Positions 1 through 11,417 are shown, numbered from the stretch's first letter. The stretch is DNA of 64,000 bases from CAVWXT01 sp963759115 (GCA_963759115.1 CAVWXT010000005.1:310001-374000), one strand, 5' to 3'. The notes: generated from the letters alone by a model not told the origin. Numbers and translations are program-made.

Positions 1-863
1 CGCGGCTTTATGGACGCGCTTCAGGGTCAAGGTAACCACCACCGAGCCGGCGATCCACTCCAAGCCCGTCGATCTTCGGCAGCGGCGCGACCTGATGAAG
101 ATCGTGGAGAAGGCCCGGCAGATGGCCGCCGACGGGCCAGGGCCGACGGCCGCGATACCTGGCGCCGGTGCCCTACGACGCCGACCGCGCGGCGGCAGTA
201 TTCCTTCTCGCGTCTGACCGGCAAGCTCCACGCCCAGCCGGCCGGCGGCGAGGCCAGCCCGTTGGACGCCGACGCGTCGGCCGAGCCGCCGCTGGACGCC
301 CGCGGCCTCGGCACGCTGGTCCACGCCGTGCTGGCCGAGATCGACTTCGCCCGGCCGGGCGACGTCGCCGACTTGGTGCGGCGTCACGCCGAGGAACAAC
401 TGCCGGAGGCCGAAGGCCGCGTTGGACGAGCCGATCGAGATGATCGGGCGGTTTCTCGCGTCGCCGCGTGCCGCCGAGATCGCCGCGGCCAAGGAAGTGT
501 ACCGCGAGTTGGAGTTCCTGCTGGCCTGGCCGCCCGACGGCTGCGAAACCGCAAGCGGCGGTCGTGCCGCAGCAGGGCGTTATCTGCAAGGTTTCATCGA
601 CTGCCTCTACCGCGACGCGGCCGGCCAGTGGCGGCTGGTCGACTACAAGACCAATCGCGTGACGGCCGACACGCTGGCGGCGACGGCGGCGGCGTACGAG
701 ATGCAGATGCTGGTGTACGCCCTGGCCGCCGAGCGGATCCTGAAATCGCCCGCCGGCGGAGTTGGCGCTCTGTTTTCTCCGGCCGGGGCTGGAATATCAT
801 TTCGCCTGGGACGCCGCCGCCCGGCAGCGCGTGGTGGAGTTGGTCAACGACGCGCTGCCGTAA
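1..863 (+). CDS. AddA/RecB-type exonuclease C-terminal region (5' partial, frameshifted)
   Basis: This is the C-terminal PD-(D/E)XK nuclease part of a UvrD-family helicase/nuclease that would process double-strand breaks. The 5' part lies outside the window. Visible signatures are the GTLVHAVLAEIDF block (nuclease domain entry with its conserved His), then GFIDCLYRD and LVDYKTN, the Asp and Lys of the PD-(D/E)XK core, followed by a QMLVYALAAE helix. The reading frame changes near positions 190, 420 and 745, yet the family pattern continues in order, so one gene is read through to the TAA at 861-863. Nothing is seen of the helicase motifs. It could be addA or another nuclease of this superfamily; the exact subfamily cannot be decided from the fragment. 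Confidence 0.65.
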
Positions 864-951
864 CGACCTTGCGCATCGGCGATTTCTTGCGCGTGCGTGC
901 TTGCAAATTGGACCATTCGACGTTCACAATGCACGTTCACGCTGATGCTCA

Positions 952-2196
952 ATGCCCGAAGAACAACGCCGTTTCGCCGTCGAGGTGGTCCGCCGGCTGC
1001 GCGGGGCGGGGTTCGAGGCCTATTGGGCCGGCGGCTGCGTCCGCGATCAACTGCTCGGCCGCACGCCCAAGGACTACGACGTGGCCACCAACGCCACGCC
1101 GGAGCAGGTCCGCGAGCTGTTCGGCCGCCGCCGCACCCTGGCCATCGGCGCCGCCTTCGGGGTGATTGCGGTGATCGGGCCGAAGGCGGCCGGCACGGTC
1201 GAGGTGACCACCTTCCGCCGCGACGCCGCCTACAGCGACGGCCGCCATCCCGACAGCGTCGCCTTCAGCTCGGCCGAGGAAGACGCCTCGCGCCGCGACT
1301 TCACCATCAACGGCCTGTTCTACGATCCGATCGAGCAGCGGGTGATCGACTTCGTCGGCGGGCAGGAGGACCTGGCCGCCAAGACGCGTCCGCGCCATCG
1401 GCGACGCCCGCGACCGCTTCGCCGAGGACAAGCTGCGGATGCTGCGGGCCGTGCGGTTCGCGGCCACCTTCGGATTTCGCGCTCGACGACGAGGCCCGGG
1501 CGGCCATCGCCGAGATGGCCGCCGAAATCCACGTCGTCAGCCCCGAGCGGATCGCCATGGAGATGCGGCGGCTGCTGGCCGATCCCAGCCGGGCGGCCGG
1601 CGTGCGGCTGATGCTGGAGACCGGGCTGGCGGCGGAAGTGCTGCCGGAGATCGTGCCCCGCGACGACGCCCAGCGGCGACGGCTCGACGACACGCTGGAA
1701 TTGCTCTCGCGGTTGGGCGGCGAGTGCGGCTTTCCGCTGGCCCTGGCCGCGCTGTTGTATCCGTGCGTCGACGCCGCCGGGGCGGCCGCCGTGTGCCGGC
1801 GCTGGCGGCTGTCGAACAAGGAGACGCGAGCGAGTCTGCTGGCTCGTGGAGAATCACGACGGCGCTGGCAGACGCCCGAGCGATGCGCTGGTCGGCGCTC
1901 CAGCCGCTGCTGGTGGCCGAGGGCATCGACGACTTGCTGGCGCTGATCGAGGCGGCCTCGCCGGCGGGCGCCGAGGCGGCGGCCTATTGCCGGTCGTTGC
2001 TGGCGCCAGCCCCGCGAGGTGCTCGATCCGCCGCCGCTGCTGACCGGCGACGATCTGCTGGCCCACGGGATTCCGTCCGGGCCGCGAGTACAAGACGCTG
2101 TTGCAGCGCCTCCGCGCCGCCCAGTTGGACGGAGAGGTTCGCACCAAGGCCGAGGCGCTGGCGATGGTGGAGAAGTGGAGGGGAGTTAGTGGTTAG
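952..2196 (+). CDS. cca: CCA tRNA nucleotidyltransferase / poly(A) polymerase family (frameshifted)
   Basis: The enzyme adds or repairs the 3' CCA of tRNAs, or is a poly(A) polymerase relative. The N-terminus shows AYWAGGCVRDQLLGR and DYDVATNA (the nucleotidyltransferase glycine motif and the catalytic DxD-type acidic pair), then RRDFTINGLFYD and the RNA-binding-region motif DKLRMLRAVRFAATF, then SPERIAMEMRRLL. The C-terminal helical part (LADARAMRWSALQPLLVAEG, about residues 300-320) also fits. Frame changes occur near 1385, 1480, 1840-1860, 2005 and 2090, all net +1. I take the ATG at 952 because the family fold begins there; the stop is TAG at 2194-2196. The length of about 410 codons is normal. 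The gene is probably intact in the organism. Confidence 0.85.
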
Positions 2197-2226
2197 TGAC
2201 GAGTTGGGGAGACGAAAAGAAGCGGT

Positions 2227-2262
2227 GGCAAAGCCGCCAGCGGAAGCTGGCGGTTTAAGACT
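2227..2262. repeat. Short palindrome (GCCGCCAGC...GCTGGCGGT)
   Basis: A hairpin with arms GCCGCCAGC and GCTGGCGGT around GGAA lies just after cca. A related copy in the opposite sense lies at about 42615-42645 (AACCGCCGGC...GCTGGCGG), also between genes. The recurrence suggests a dispersed REP-like element rather than a terminator, as no T-run follows. Confidence 0.5.
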
Positions 2263-2345
2263 CCGCTGTCTCGAACGTTCGGTTCCTATCGACCGTTTGA
2301 ACTTCCGGGTCGACACGCGAAACAACGAATAACGGACATGCTCAC

Positions 2346-2516
2346 ATGGACAAAAAAGTCAAGAAGAAGTCGCACGTCCTTCAACAGCGGATTCAGACGC
2401 TCCGACAGCAACTGGCCGGGGCGAGAAAACAGAATGACGATCCCAGCGAGCTGAAGTCGATCGAGCAGCAGCTCGCCGCCGCCGAAGCGGAACTGGCCAA
2501 GATCAAAGATTCCTGA
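2346..2516 (+). CDS. Small coiled-coil protein, 56 aa
   Basis: The ORF runs from ATG 2346 to TGA 2514-2516. The predicted product starts with a lysine-rich MDKKVKKKSH head and then holds one long amphipathic helix with regular Leu/Ala/Gln spacing (QQRIQTLRQQLAGARKQ and IEQQLAAAEAELAKIKDS), so a short coiled coil is likely. No signal peptide or membrane segment is seen. It lies alone between cca and the phosphoesterase gene on the same strand. I do not recognise a named family. The lysine-rich head could bind nucleic acid, but that is only inference. Confidence 0.6.
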   Translation: MDKKVKKKSHVLQQRIQTLRQQLAGARKQNDDPSELKSIEQQLAAAEAELAKIKDS

Positions 2517-2688
2517 CGGCCGGTTGAAAGAGTCGGTTTGTGGGTGTACGAAGGCAATTTCTGCGACGGAAGCGGTCATGCCGCCGGGGATTGCTCGAAC
2601 ATTCCCGGAGCCGGTAAAATGGTGCGGAGTACGGCGGAGAATCGCTGTTCTTTCGACAGTCAACTGCCGCACGGAAAGGAAAGACCGA

Positions 2689-5355
2689 ATGATCCGCGTT
2701 CGCACTCTTGGGACGGTCGTAGCGTTGGCACTGTCGGCCCTTTCATCGCATGTGGCCCTGGTCGCCGGCGCCGAGCCGGCTGTCGGAACCGAAGAGAGTC
2801 GCCCCATCACGCCCGAGAATTATGACCGGCTCCGCTTGGGCGACGGCGACGGTCAACGGGTCATCGTGCCCACCAACCAGGTGCTATCGCCGTTGGGACA
2901 ACAGATTGCCTTTTCGAGCCGCCCCACGGCCTTGGCCTTGAGCCCCAATCGCCGCTGGTTGGGCGTGCTCTGCCATAACCGAGTCCTGACGGTCGATCTC
3001 GACGCCCGGCGGATCGCCGGGCAGGCGGAGAGATTCAGCGGCAGCTTCACCGGCATCATCTTCACGCGCGACGGCGCGAGCCTGCTGGCCTCCAACATCA
3101 AGGGCACGATCCAAGAGTACGCCATCGACGCCGAGGGCGGATTGAAAGCGGTCCGGTCGATCCCGCTGCCGCCGCTGCCGGAAGGCCGAACCGGCAACGA
3201 CGTCCCCGCCGGCCTGACGCTCGACCCGCAAGGCAAGACGTTCTGGGCAGCGCTCAACCTGAGCAATACGGTGGCGGAAATCGAATTGGACTCCGGCCGG
3301 GTGTTGCGGCAAATCCCCGTCGGCAATGCGCCCTACGACGTGGTCTTCGCCGCGGGAAAGCTCTACGTGAGCAATTGGGCCGGACGGCATCCCCAGCCGG
3401 GCGACGTGGCGGGTCCCTCGGGCCGCGCCGCGGCGGTCCGCGTCGATCGCGAAGTCCCATATCGCCTCCGACGGCTCGGTTTCGGTCGTCGATCCGGCAC
3501 AGGGCCGCGTGCTCAAGGAGATCGTCGTGGGCTCGCACTCCTCGGGGCTGGCGGCCTCGCCCGACGGCCGTTTCGTCTGCGTGGCCAACGCCAACAGCGA
3601 TACGGTTTCGGTGATCGACACCGGGCGCGACGAGGTGGTGGAAACCATCTCCACGCGGCCCGCCCCGGAACTTCTGTTGGGCAGTGCGCCGAACGCCTTG
3701 GCGTTCAGCCGCGATGGCCGCACGCTCTACGTCTCCAACGGCGGCAACAACGCCGTGGCGCGTCGTGGCCTTCGATCCGCCGCAGAGCCGGCCGTTGGGC
3801 TGCCTGCCGACGGGCTGGTATCCGGCCGGGCTTGGCCTTCGACCCGCAGCGGCAGGCGCTCTACGTGGCCAACGTCAAAGGGATCGGCTCGCGCAACACC
3901 GACGCCAAGGGGAAACGCAAAGTCAAGGGCGAAATCGTCTGGGGCTACAACTCGCTGGACCCGGTGGGCACGCGTTTCGCTGGTCGCCGCTGCCGAAGGC
4001 CGACGAACTGCCGCGGCTGACGGAGACGGTGCTGGCCAACAACCGGCTCTCGGCAGCCCGGCAGTCGCTTTCGTCGCCGCGCACGGACCGCCCGCCGCGG
4101 CCGGTGCCCGAGCGGCACGGCGAGCCTTCGGTCTTCAAGCACGTGCTGTACATCATCAAGGAGAACCGGACTTACGACCAGGTTCTTGGCGACGTTGCCC
4201 GCGGCGAAGGCGACCCGCGGCTGTGCATCTTCGGCGAGAACGTGACGCCCAATCATCACAAGCTGGCCGACGAGTTCGTGCTGTTGGACAACTTCTATTG
4301 CAGCGGCGTGCTCGAGCGCCGACGGCCACCAGTGGACCGACGAGGCCTACGTGACCGATTACCTCGAGAAATCGTTCGGCGGCTGGCCGCGGAGCTACCC
4401 TCACGATGGCAACGACGCGATGGCCTACGCCCGCAGCGGGTTTCTTTGGGACAACGCCCTGGCCCGCGGCCGAACGCTGCGGGTATACGGCGAGTTCGTG
4501 CAAGCGACGGTCCGTTGGAAGGATCGGGCCCGGACCGCCAATCCCGCGTTCCTCGACTGCTACCGGGATTTTCTGGAGCGGGAGCGGCAAGATCGAGATC
4601 CGAGCCACGGCGACGATCAAGACGCTGGAGCCGTACATTTGTCCCACGTTGATCGGCTTCCCGATCACCGTTTCCGACCAGTACCGCGCCGAGCAGTTCC
4701 TGCGGGAGTTGCGGCGAGTTCGAGCGGCGCGGCGAAATGCCGAACCTGATGATCATGGCCTTGCCGAACGACCACACGTCGGGCACGCGGCCCGGCAACG
4801 CCACGCCGGAGGCCGCCGTGGCCGACAACGACCTGGCCCTGGGCCGGATCGTCGAGGCCATGAGCCGCAGCCGGTTCTGGCCGGAAACCTGCATCTTCGT
4901 CGTCGAGGACGATCCGCAGAACGGGTTCGACCACATCGACGGGCATCGCACGGTGGCCCTGGTCCTCAGTCCCTACACGCGCCGCCACGTGGTCGACAGC
5001 ACGAACTACAACCAGACGAGCATGGTCCGCACGATCGAGCTGATTCTCGGCCTGCCGCCGATGAACCAGTTCGACGCCTCGGCCACGCCGATGGCGAGCT
5101 GCTTCGCGGATCGGCCCGATCTGAGGCCCTATCAGGCGCTGAAGAACAACATCCCGCTGGACCGGATCAATCCGCTGTTGTCGGAGATCAGCGACCCGCA
5201 GCAGCGGCACTGGGCCGAGGTCTCGATGCGGTTGCCACTGGATGAGGTCGACGAAGCGGACGAGGACACGCTGAACCGCATCCTATGGCACTCCCAGCGG
5301 CGGCCGCGACGACACCTATCCGGCCTGGGCCGTCTTGTACGATTCGGACGACTAG
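2689..5355 (+). CDS. Secreted YncE-type beta-propeller fused to a phosphoesterase/alkaline phosphatase-fold domain (frameshifted)
   Basis: A signal peptide (MIRVRTLGTVVALALSALSS) is followed by an N-terminal seven-bladed propeller of YVTN/YncE type (blades such as PNRRWLGVLCHNRVLTVDLD and SPDGRFVCVANANSDTVSVI, roughly residues 60-440). The C-terminal phosphoesterase domain has HVLYIIKENRTYDQVLGD, where the metal-site/nucleophile Thr of the acid-phosphatase/phospholipase C group lies, then ADGHQWTDEAYVTDYLEKSF, NLMIMALPNDHTSG and VVEDDPQNGFDHIDGHR (metal ligands). The architecture matches bifunctional YncE/alkaline phosphatase proteins common in Planctomycetes. The start ATG follows GGAAAGGAAAG. 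Frame changes lie near 3455, 3760, 3830, 3975, 4310, 4585, 4715 and 5295; motifs continue across all of them. The likely role is periplasmic hydrolysis of a phosphate ester; the substrate is unknown. Confidence 0.82.
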
Positions 5356-5378
5356 CCGTCGGACATAGCGAAGTTGTC

Positions 5379-5474
5379 GGGTGCCACGGGCAGCTTGTCT
5401 GCCCGTGTAGGCCGCTGAGGGAGATGAACCGCCCGCGGCACTCAACACGGGCAGACAAGCTGCCCGTGCCACCC
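5379..5474. repeat. REPIN-like element: two inverted ACGGGCAG...CTGCCCGT palindromes
   Basis: Two 30-bp arms, 5379-5408 and 5445-5474, are reverse complements with one mismatch. Each arm is itself an imperfect palindrome of the ACGGGCAG/CTGCCCGT type. The element sits between convergent genes. A diverged second copy lies at 59477-59548, so this is a dispersed family rather than a gene-specific terminator. Confidence 0.75.
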
Positions 5475-5527
5475 AACCCGACATCTTGTGTGTGTCAGAA
5501 GACTGATCCCCAGACACCTAGCAACGA

Positions 5528-7726
5528 TTAGCGCTGCAAGGTATAGCTGCCCGGCGGGCCTTCGAACCAGAGAGTTCCGGATTCTGCGGATACTTGCAGC
5601 GGTGGGTCTAATGCCGCACCGTCGCGCGACACCCGCCAGGTCCCCTCGGCAAGATCCGTCACCAGGAATCGCGCGCCCTGCGAACGCAAAGTGACCGCTT
5701 GGTCCGTGCGGCGTCCGTCGCGCTGGAAGAAAATGGTCGTGTCGCCCAGCAGCGCGCCGATCAAGCGGCCGTCGTCGATACGCTTGACGGCCAGCGGCGA
5801 CGCCTCGCGGTCCATGACCTGCATCACGTTGAGGAAGTGATCGGCTTCGGCGGCCGCGCGGGGCGATACCTCGACCCGCCACTCGCCGGGTTCAAATTCC
5901 TTGAGATTGCTTCCCCGCGGCTTGTTGGGGAAGTTCTCGCCGAAGACCCAGAACTCCTTGCCCGGTCCGCCCACGGGAGTGATCTCGGCCTGGGCCGGCA
6001 GCAAGACTTCGTCGACCAGCTTGCCGCGCCAGCCGCGCTGCTCCGGCGCCACCGTGATTCGGGCGCCGTCGATCTGCGGCTTCTCCATCGAATGCAGCAG
6101 CCAATACTTCTTGAACTCCGGCTTGGCCGCGACCGCGCGATCGAAGACGATCAGGGCCGCCGGGACCGGCGACTTGGCCAGGTTGAGGAACACGAACGAA
6201 CGTTGCACGCTCTTGACCTTGCTGCCGTAGGCGCGGGTAAGGTCGCCCTTTAGGTAGGTGTAGGCGGGCTGCTGCGTGTCCGGCCCGAAGCCCTCGCCCA
6301 GAACGTCCGCCGTGCGATAGTTCGCCAGCATGTCGTCCAGCGAGCCGGGCTCGCGGGCCGAGTTGGGAAACTTCTGCCCGCCGTCGTTGGCGACCGGGCT
6401 GTTGTAGAACGCGAACTTCTCGGCCGGATCGTAGACGAGGAGGCAATTGTGGGCGATGGTGCGCTTGCTGTAGTTGATGTCGTGCTTGCCGCCGTAGCCG
6501 CCCGCGTCTCCGTCATACAACCCCGAATCGATCGCCAGCGGCCCCTGGCAGTAGATCTGAAAGGCGCCGGCATCCAGATGCTGGTGGTTGTTGAAGTTGT
6601 AGGCGTTGATCTTCATCTCGGCGATCACGCTCTTGGCGTCCCAACCGGTCCGGGCGATCATCCACCCGTAAGGCAAGCCCATGTAACGGGAAAGCGGCAG
6701 TTCGGAGACAGGACGCGGCTTGAGGTCCGGGTCGCGCCAGAGGAACGTGAATAGCGGATCGACCGAACTAGGATCGCTGAGGGCATCGGCCAGCACGTAC
6801 GGGTCCTTGTAGAAGCTGGCGTTGAGCAAGGAGGCCATTTTCTGCGGTGCGGACCCGGCGTAGTGGTCGCCCGCGCGGAGCAACTGACCGTCCGGCCGCC
6901 GCATGTAGATCCACTGGTAAGGAACGAACTGCAGGGCCGGGTCGTACACCGGCCCCGCCCCCATGCGGTCGAAGATCCACAGCGGAAACATCTCGCAACC
7001 GTTGCGGAACAAGCCGTACGCCGAGCCCTGATGAAATGCGTGTCCCTGGTACAACCAGTTGCGGACCGGCCGAAAGACGCCGAAGAAGCGATTGGCCGCC
7101 AACTGGTACATCTCCGGAAACTCGTCGTAAATGGCGACGCCGGCCGAGAGCATGTCGCGCATCAGCATCCACTCGGAGTAGTGTCCGGTCACCGCGTGCG
7201 TCTTGGGCGGCGGGTAGCCGCACTCCAGGCTGCGGGCCAGCTTCAGCAACTGCTCCACGTAACCCTTCTTCTGATCGGCAGTGAGAACGGGATAGCACCA
7301 ATCGTAGACGATCGCGCCGGTGACCATCAGCCGCCCGATCGGTCGGGCGACGTCCCGCTTGCGCACACTGAACTTCGCGTCTTCGAGCAGCTTGAGCGCC
7401 GCGGCGGCCGTGCGTTGCCCCAGGTCCGCATCGCGAGTCAGCAGGTAACGGAGGGCATCGACTTCGACCGCAGTGGCCGGTCTGTTCTTTGCTGCTTCCT
7501 GAAGCCTGTCCCAATAGGGCTTCAAGACGGGGTTGGTCGTGCGGCGCTCGAGATCGGGAATATCGCGGGCGCGGAGGTAAAGGCGGGGGTGTTCCGCCGG
7601 AGGAACCGGGATCGACACCCCGTCGAACGTGGTCCACGCCGCGTCCGGCGGCGCCGTCCGGCCCGGTGCAGGCGTCAGCAGGCTCAATAGCAGAACGGCA
7701 ACGGAGAGAGCGGCTCGTCGAGGCAT
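5528..7726 (-). CDS. Heparinase II-like polysaccharide lyase (PL21-type), secreted
   Basis: The predicted product is a 732-aa secreted lyase that would cleave uronic-acid polysaccharides of heparin/heparan type by beta-elimination. A signal peptide (MPRRAALSVAVLLLSLL) starts the chain. Residues that match the heparinase II active site are GHYSEW (His182 and Glu185 in this numbering), the Tyr in HQGSAYGLFR (237), and NNHQHLDAGAFQIY with HxH at 381/383 (general base and zinc ligand), followed by DSGLYDGDAG and RTIAHNCLL, which fit the remaining zinc ligands. The length is close to the family's 750-770 aa. I prefer the ATG at 7726 over the upstream one at 7750 because AGGA stands about 8 nt before it. 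The frame is unbroken. It heads a minus-strand group with a DUF5107 gene and a HGSNAT-like gene behind it. Confidence 0.8.
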   Translation of the reverse strand: MPRRAALSVAVLLLSLLTPAPGRTAPPDAAWTTFDGVSIPVPPAEHPRLYLRARDIPDLERRTTNPVLKPYWDRLQEAAKNRPATAVEVDALRYLLTRDADLGQRTAAAALKLLEDAKFSVRKRDVARPIGRLMVTGAIVYDWCYPVLTADQKKGYVEQLLKLARSLECGYPPPKTHAVTGHYSEWMLMRDMLSAGVAIYDEFPEMYQLAANRFFGVFRPVRNWLYQGHAFHQGSAYGLFRNGCEMFPLWIFDRMGAGPVYDPALQFVPYQWIYMRRPDGQLLRAGDHYAGSAPQKMASLLNASFYKDPYVLADALSDPSSVDPLFTFLWRDPDLKPRPVSELPLSRYMGLPYGWMIARTGWDAKSVIAEMKINAYNFNNHQHLDAGAFQIYCQGPLAIDSGLYDGDAGGYGGKHDINYSKRTIAHNCLLVYDPAEKFAFYNSPVANDGGQKFPNSAREPGSLDDMLANYRTADVLGEGFGPDTQQPAYTYLKGDLTRAYGSKVKSVQRSFVFLNLAKSPVPAALIVFDRAVAAKPEFKKYWLLHSMEKPQIDGARITVAPEQRGWRGKLVDEVLLPAQAEITPVGGPGKEFWVFGENFPNKPRGSNLKEFEPGEWRVEVSPRAAAEADHFLNVMQVMDREASPLAVKRIDDGRLIGALLGDTTIFFQRDGRRTDQAVTLRSQGARFLVTDLAEGTWRVSRDGAALDPPLQVSAESGTLWFEGPPGSYTLQR

Positions 7727-7897
7727 GGCGGGTTCCTGAGAGGCGGGCAAAGGCGATTCCCCAGTCTGGTCGATTACCGGGGGAGTGTCAAGCGTCGTTC
7801 GTGAGGCGGAACGACGTGAGCAGCCTTTCGAGACGGTCCTACCGTCCGGTAGTGGCGGTGTTCAAGTCCAAGAAATGGCCATCTCTCGATCCGCCGG

Positions 7898-10800
7898 TCA
7901 TTGGGGCAGCTTGGCCAGCGCTTCTTTCGCCCCCAAATGGTCCGGGCTGATCTCCAGGGCCTGACTCAGTTCCTGTCGGGCCTTGTCTTTTTCGTTCAGC
8001 CCGAGATATCCCAGGCCGGTCAGATAGTGCGATTGGGCCGATTGGGTCCGGGGAGAACGTCGCGACGGCTGCCCGTCGGAGGGCGGGGTGGAATCAGTTG
8101 GTGACGAGGCTCGTTTGAGCAACCCCTGGGCCGATTCGACCATTGCCTGAAAGATCCGCCGGGCTTCATCGGCCTGGCCGAGTTTCGCCAAAGACGCGGC
8201 TTGGTAATAGCTTTGCGCGCTGGCGCCGCCGCCGCGGCGAGGGCGCGGGGAATCGGCCGCTCTGGCGGCAGCCGACTTGCGCCATGCGGCCCTCGCCTGG
8301 TCCAGGTCGCCGCTGGCTTCATGGGCGCAGCCGGTCCAATAGCTGACTTCGGCCTCGCGGCTATCCTGGCGCTCCGCGGGAAGGTTCTCCGGAAGCTGGC
8401 CGGCTGATTGGTAATCGGCCAGGGCTTCGGCGTAACGTTTCTCGTCGAGCCGCCGCTGGCCGCGGAGCAGGTGGGCGTCGATCCAGGAGTCGGCGACCGT
8501 CAACGTGCCGCCTTCCCAGACGGCAAAACGCCGGCCGGTCATGAGTTGGATCGCGTCGTCGTACTTGCCCACGAAAATCTTCAAGGCGATCAGCCGCGAG
8601 ACGGCATCATCCCGTTTGGCGACAATGTCCGCGTGCTTTTCGAGCACAGCCAGCCGCTTTTCCACCGGCGTGCCCGCGGCGGCGTACAGTTCGTCGAGCT
8701 CGGCGAAGTGGATGGGGTATTTGCGCTCGCAGGCAACGGCCTTCTCCATGATGGCAATGGCCTTTCCAAGCATCCCCTCTCCCGAAGCGGGAACAGCCCT
8801 CACCCCCGGCCCCTCTCCCGAAGCGGGAGAGGGGAGGTTTTGGTGCGAATAGGCGATGGCCAGGTTGCGGAGCACAATCGCGTTGGACGGGTCGAGCGAC
8901 GCCGACTGCTCCCAGAGCTTCACCGCCTCATCCGGTTGCCAGTCGTACAGCAGATTGCCCAAGTAGTAGGGTGCCGGGCGTCGCGCGGGTTGGCCTTCAT
9001 GGCTGCCCGCAAGACGTCAATCGCTTCGGGCTGGAACGGGAAGCAGTAGTCGTGGGGCATTCGACCGGCCACTTTGTACAAATGGTCAACCCAGGCTCCA
9101 TGAAGCCCTCCCGCGTGTGAGAATAATAAGGCCAAGTAGTATGGAATCATCGGGGATGGCGACGACGGACCATGTGAGTTGGTCTCTACGTCCTTCGCCA
9201 ACGGCGCTATCAACGAGAGAATCCTCATGCCGTCGTAGCAGAGGTCAGCATCGAGATACTCGCCGGCAGTCTCCACGGCAGTTGCCGGATGCTGAGTCAT
9301 GGCGTCGACCAGGACCTTTTCGTCGTCCTGGCTGTCGGAAACTAGCCAACGCTCAGCCATTACTCGCACATCCAACGGATCGCAAAGGCGCGAGGCCTGT
9401 GCCAACACCTCCAGGGCCTCCTGGGGGCGGTCAAGATGACGCAGGGTCGCGGCCTTCAGGGTAAGGCGCGGAGGTTGAGCGCGTTGGCCTGCAACGATTG
9501 CTCGGCGAATGTGAGCGCGTCCGAAATGTCGCCTCGCGTGGAGGCAATCTCGGCCAGCGCCAGGTAAGCCGGCGATCGCCAGGCCATGCTCCAAGTCGCC
9601 TTGTGAAGCGTGGCGAACGCCTCGTCGGTCTTGCCCTGGGCCTTGAGCGCGATCCCGAGGTAATAGATCGCCTCGCCATCCTTCGGTGCGGTGTACTTGT
9701 CGGTCAGCCGCTCGATGGCCTTGCGCAAGTTCTTTTCGGCGTCGGCGTAGCGGGCCTTCTTGATGCAGTCGATGCCGATGGCTGTGTTCACGCGGACATC
9801 GCCCGGATCGCGGCGGAGCGCCTCTTGCCAGTATGCCTCGGCGTGGTGCAACGGGTCGTGGAACTGCTCGATCCGCAGCCCGGCCAAGTACAATTCCTCT
9901 GTAGTCTTGATCTCGTGCGGTGGCAGCGGCGGCGTCACCGGCGCGGGCATGGGCTTCTTCTCCAGCCGAATCGGCGAGTAGGAGACGAGTTCCATCCCGG
10001 CGGATGTCAGCGACGCCACCAAATCGTGCTCGTCAATGCCGTTCGGGATAGTGACCTGTTTCACGAAGGGTCTGCCTGGATCGATCGCAACCATTTCACT
10101 CAGCAGCACGCGATTGCCGGCACTGAGGCTAACGAGTGCCGCCGGATATGCCGCCGTGGTACAGAAGCCGACCGTCGCCTTGCCGTCCTTGACTTCAAGA
10201 TTGACGGCCGCATCGAGATTGGCCTTCTTCACGCCACCGATCTGCCGGAACGGGTACCAGTAGAGCGAAAACGACTTGGTCTCGAAGGGCTGGAGCCAGG
10301 AGTAATCGGGCTGGTTGTCGGAATAGGCGCCGACCATCAGTTCGATGTAGGGGCCGTCGTCGTCGGTGAGGATGCGGTCCCACATCCGGCCGCGCGGGCC
10401 GTTGCCCCAGGTCCACAGCTTCTTGCCCGGCGCGACGTTGTGGTCGGCCACGCTCATCAGGCCCGCCTGCTGGCCGTGGTCATAGCCGGCGAAGAAATCG
10501 TCCTCGTAGTTCCAGGCGAAGATGGAGTTGGCCGCGACGTGGTTCTTGTACCAACTCACGTCCACCCCGCCGCTGAAGTCGGCCCCGTTATAACGCGACG
10601 TGGCGATCGGCCAGTTGACGAACTCCCGCTTGCCGTGGAACGTGCCGAACTGCGTGCTGGGCGGAAAAATCACCTGGTAGTTCTCGTTGGCGTGGACGGC
10701 CACATTGGCGAAACACAGCATCGTGTTCATCACGGGCGTGCGGTTGATGATGCGGATCGACGCCTCCAGATAGGACTTGCCCGGCCGCAGCGTGTAGCCC

Positions 10801-11379
10801 ACGGCCCAGCGCATGCGGTGGCGGAGTTCCAACTCGCCGACCCAAATGGTCTTGCTGCCGTCGGCGTTCTCTTCGGTGCGGTATTGCACGGGGATGAAGG
10901 TCGTGGCGCGGTGATGGTGCGGGATGTTCCACTCCACGCCGCCGGAAATCCACGCGCCGATCAGCCCGATCAGCGCCGGCTTGATGACGTGCTGGCGATA
11001 GAAGAAGTCGTAGTTGTTGGTCTTGTCGACTCCCTCAAAGATCCGGCCGCCGATCTCCGGCAGCACGCCGATGCGGATGTACTGGTTCTCCAGGTAGACC
11101 ATTTTGTAGGTCTTGTCGACCTTTTTGTTCGTGAGCGTGTCGTAGAGCGGGTAGGGATAGACGTCGCCCTTCGGCCCCCTGGGAGCCACGCCCGAAATAG
11201 AACATGGGGTTCGGTTCGGGATCGCCGGCCAGGTAGGTGGGGATCGTGACGGGCTCCTCCCACACCTTCACCGAGGCGTCGGCGGCTTCGGCGGCGCCGG
11301 CCGGGGCGAGCATCCGCAGCGTGACGAACAGCGTCACGAACGATAGCCCGATGCGACTGGAGAATGGACGCAGTTGCAT
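7898..11379 (-). CDS. DUF5107 domain protein with C-terminal TPR array (frameshifted)
   Basis: About 1,160 aa. A signal peptide starts the chain (MQLRPFSSRIGLSFVTLFVT) and the ATG at 11379 follows GGGGAGA. The N-terminal DUF5107 part shows ENQYIRIGVLPEIGGRIFEG, DKTNNYDFFYRQHVIKPAL, GAWISGGVEWNIPHHHRAT and a beta-sandwich core resembling galactose-mutarotase-like folds. From about residue 480 the chain becomes tetratricopeptide repeats (for example AYWQEALRRDPGDVRVNTAI and KDKARQELSQALEISPDHLG at the end). Frame changes lie near 11186, 9475 and 8975. The family is often found beside polysaccharide-degradation genes in Planctomycetes and Bacteroidetes; a role in binding or processing glycans is inference. 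A dispersed palindrome is carried in frame inside the TPR part (8773-8835). Confidence 0.8.
8773..8835. repeat. Dispersed CCTCTCCCGAAGCGGGA palindromes inside a coding sequence
   Basis: Two copies of CCTCTCCCGAAGCGGGA-type palindromes separated by a C-rich spacer lie inside the DUF5107-TPR gene. In the gene's frame they encode a Pro/Ser/Gly linker (LPSPASGEGPGVRAVPASGE) between two TPR helices. This sequence type is normally intergenic. It has been accommodated without a frame break. Confidence 0.65.
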
Positions 11380-11417
11380 GATCGATCTCCCCGTCAGGTT
11401 CGAGGACTCCGCAATGG

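Noticed and set aside
9498..11249. Long plus-strand open frame opposite the DUF5107 gene (583 codons).
   Set aside because: It is the antisense shadow of a well-supported gene in GC-rich DNA; its predicted sequence has no domain and an Arg/Val/Asp-rich composition typical of shadows.
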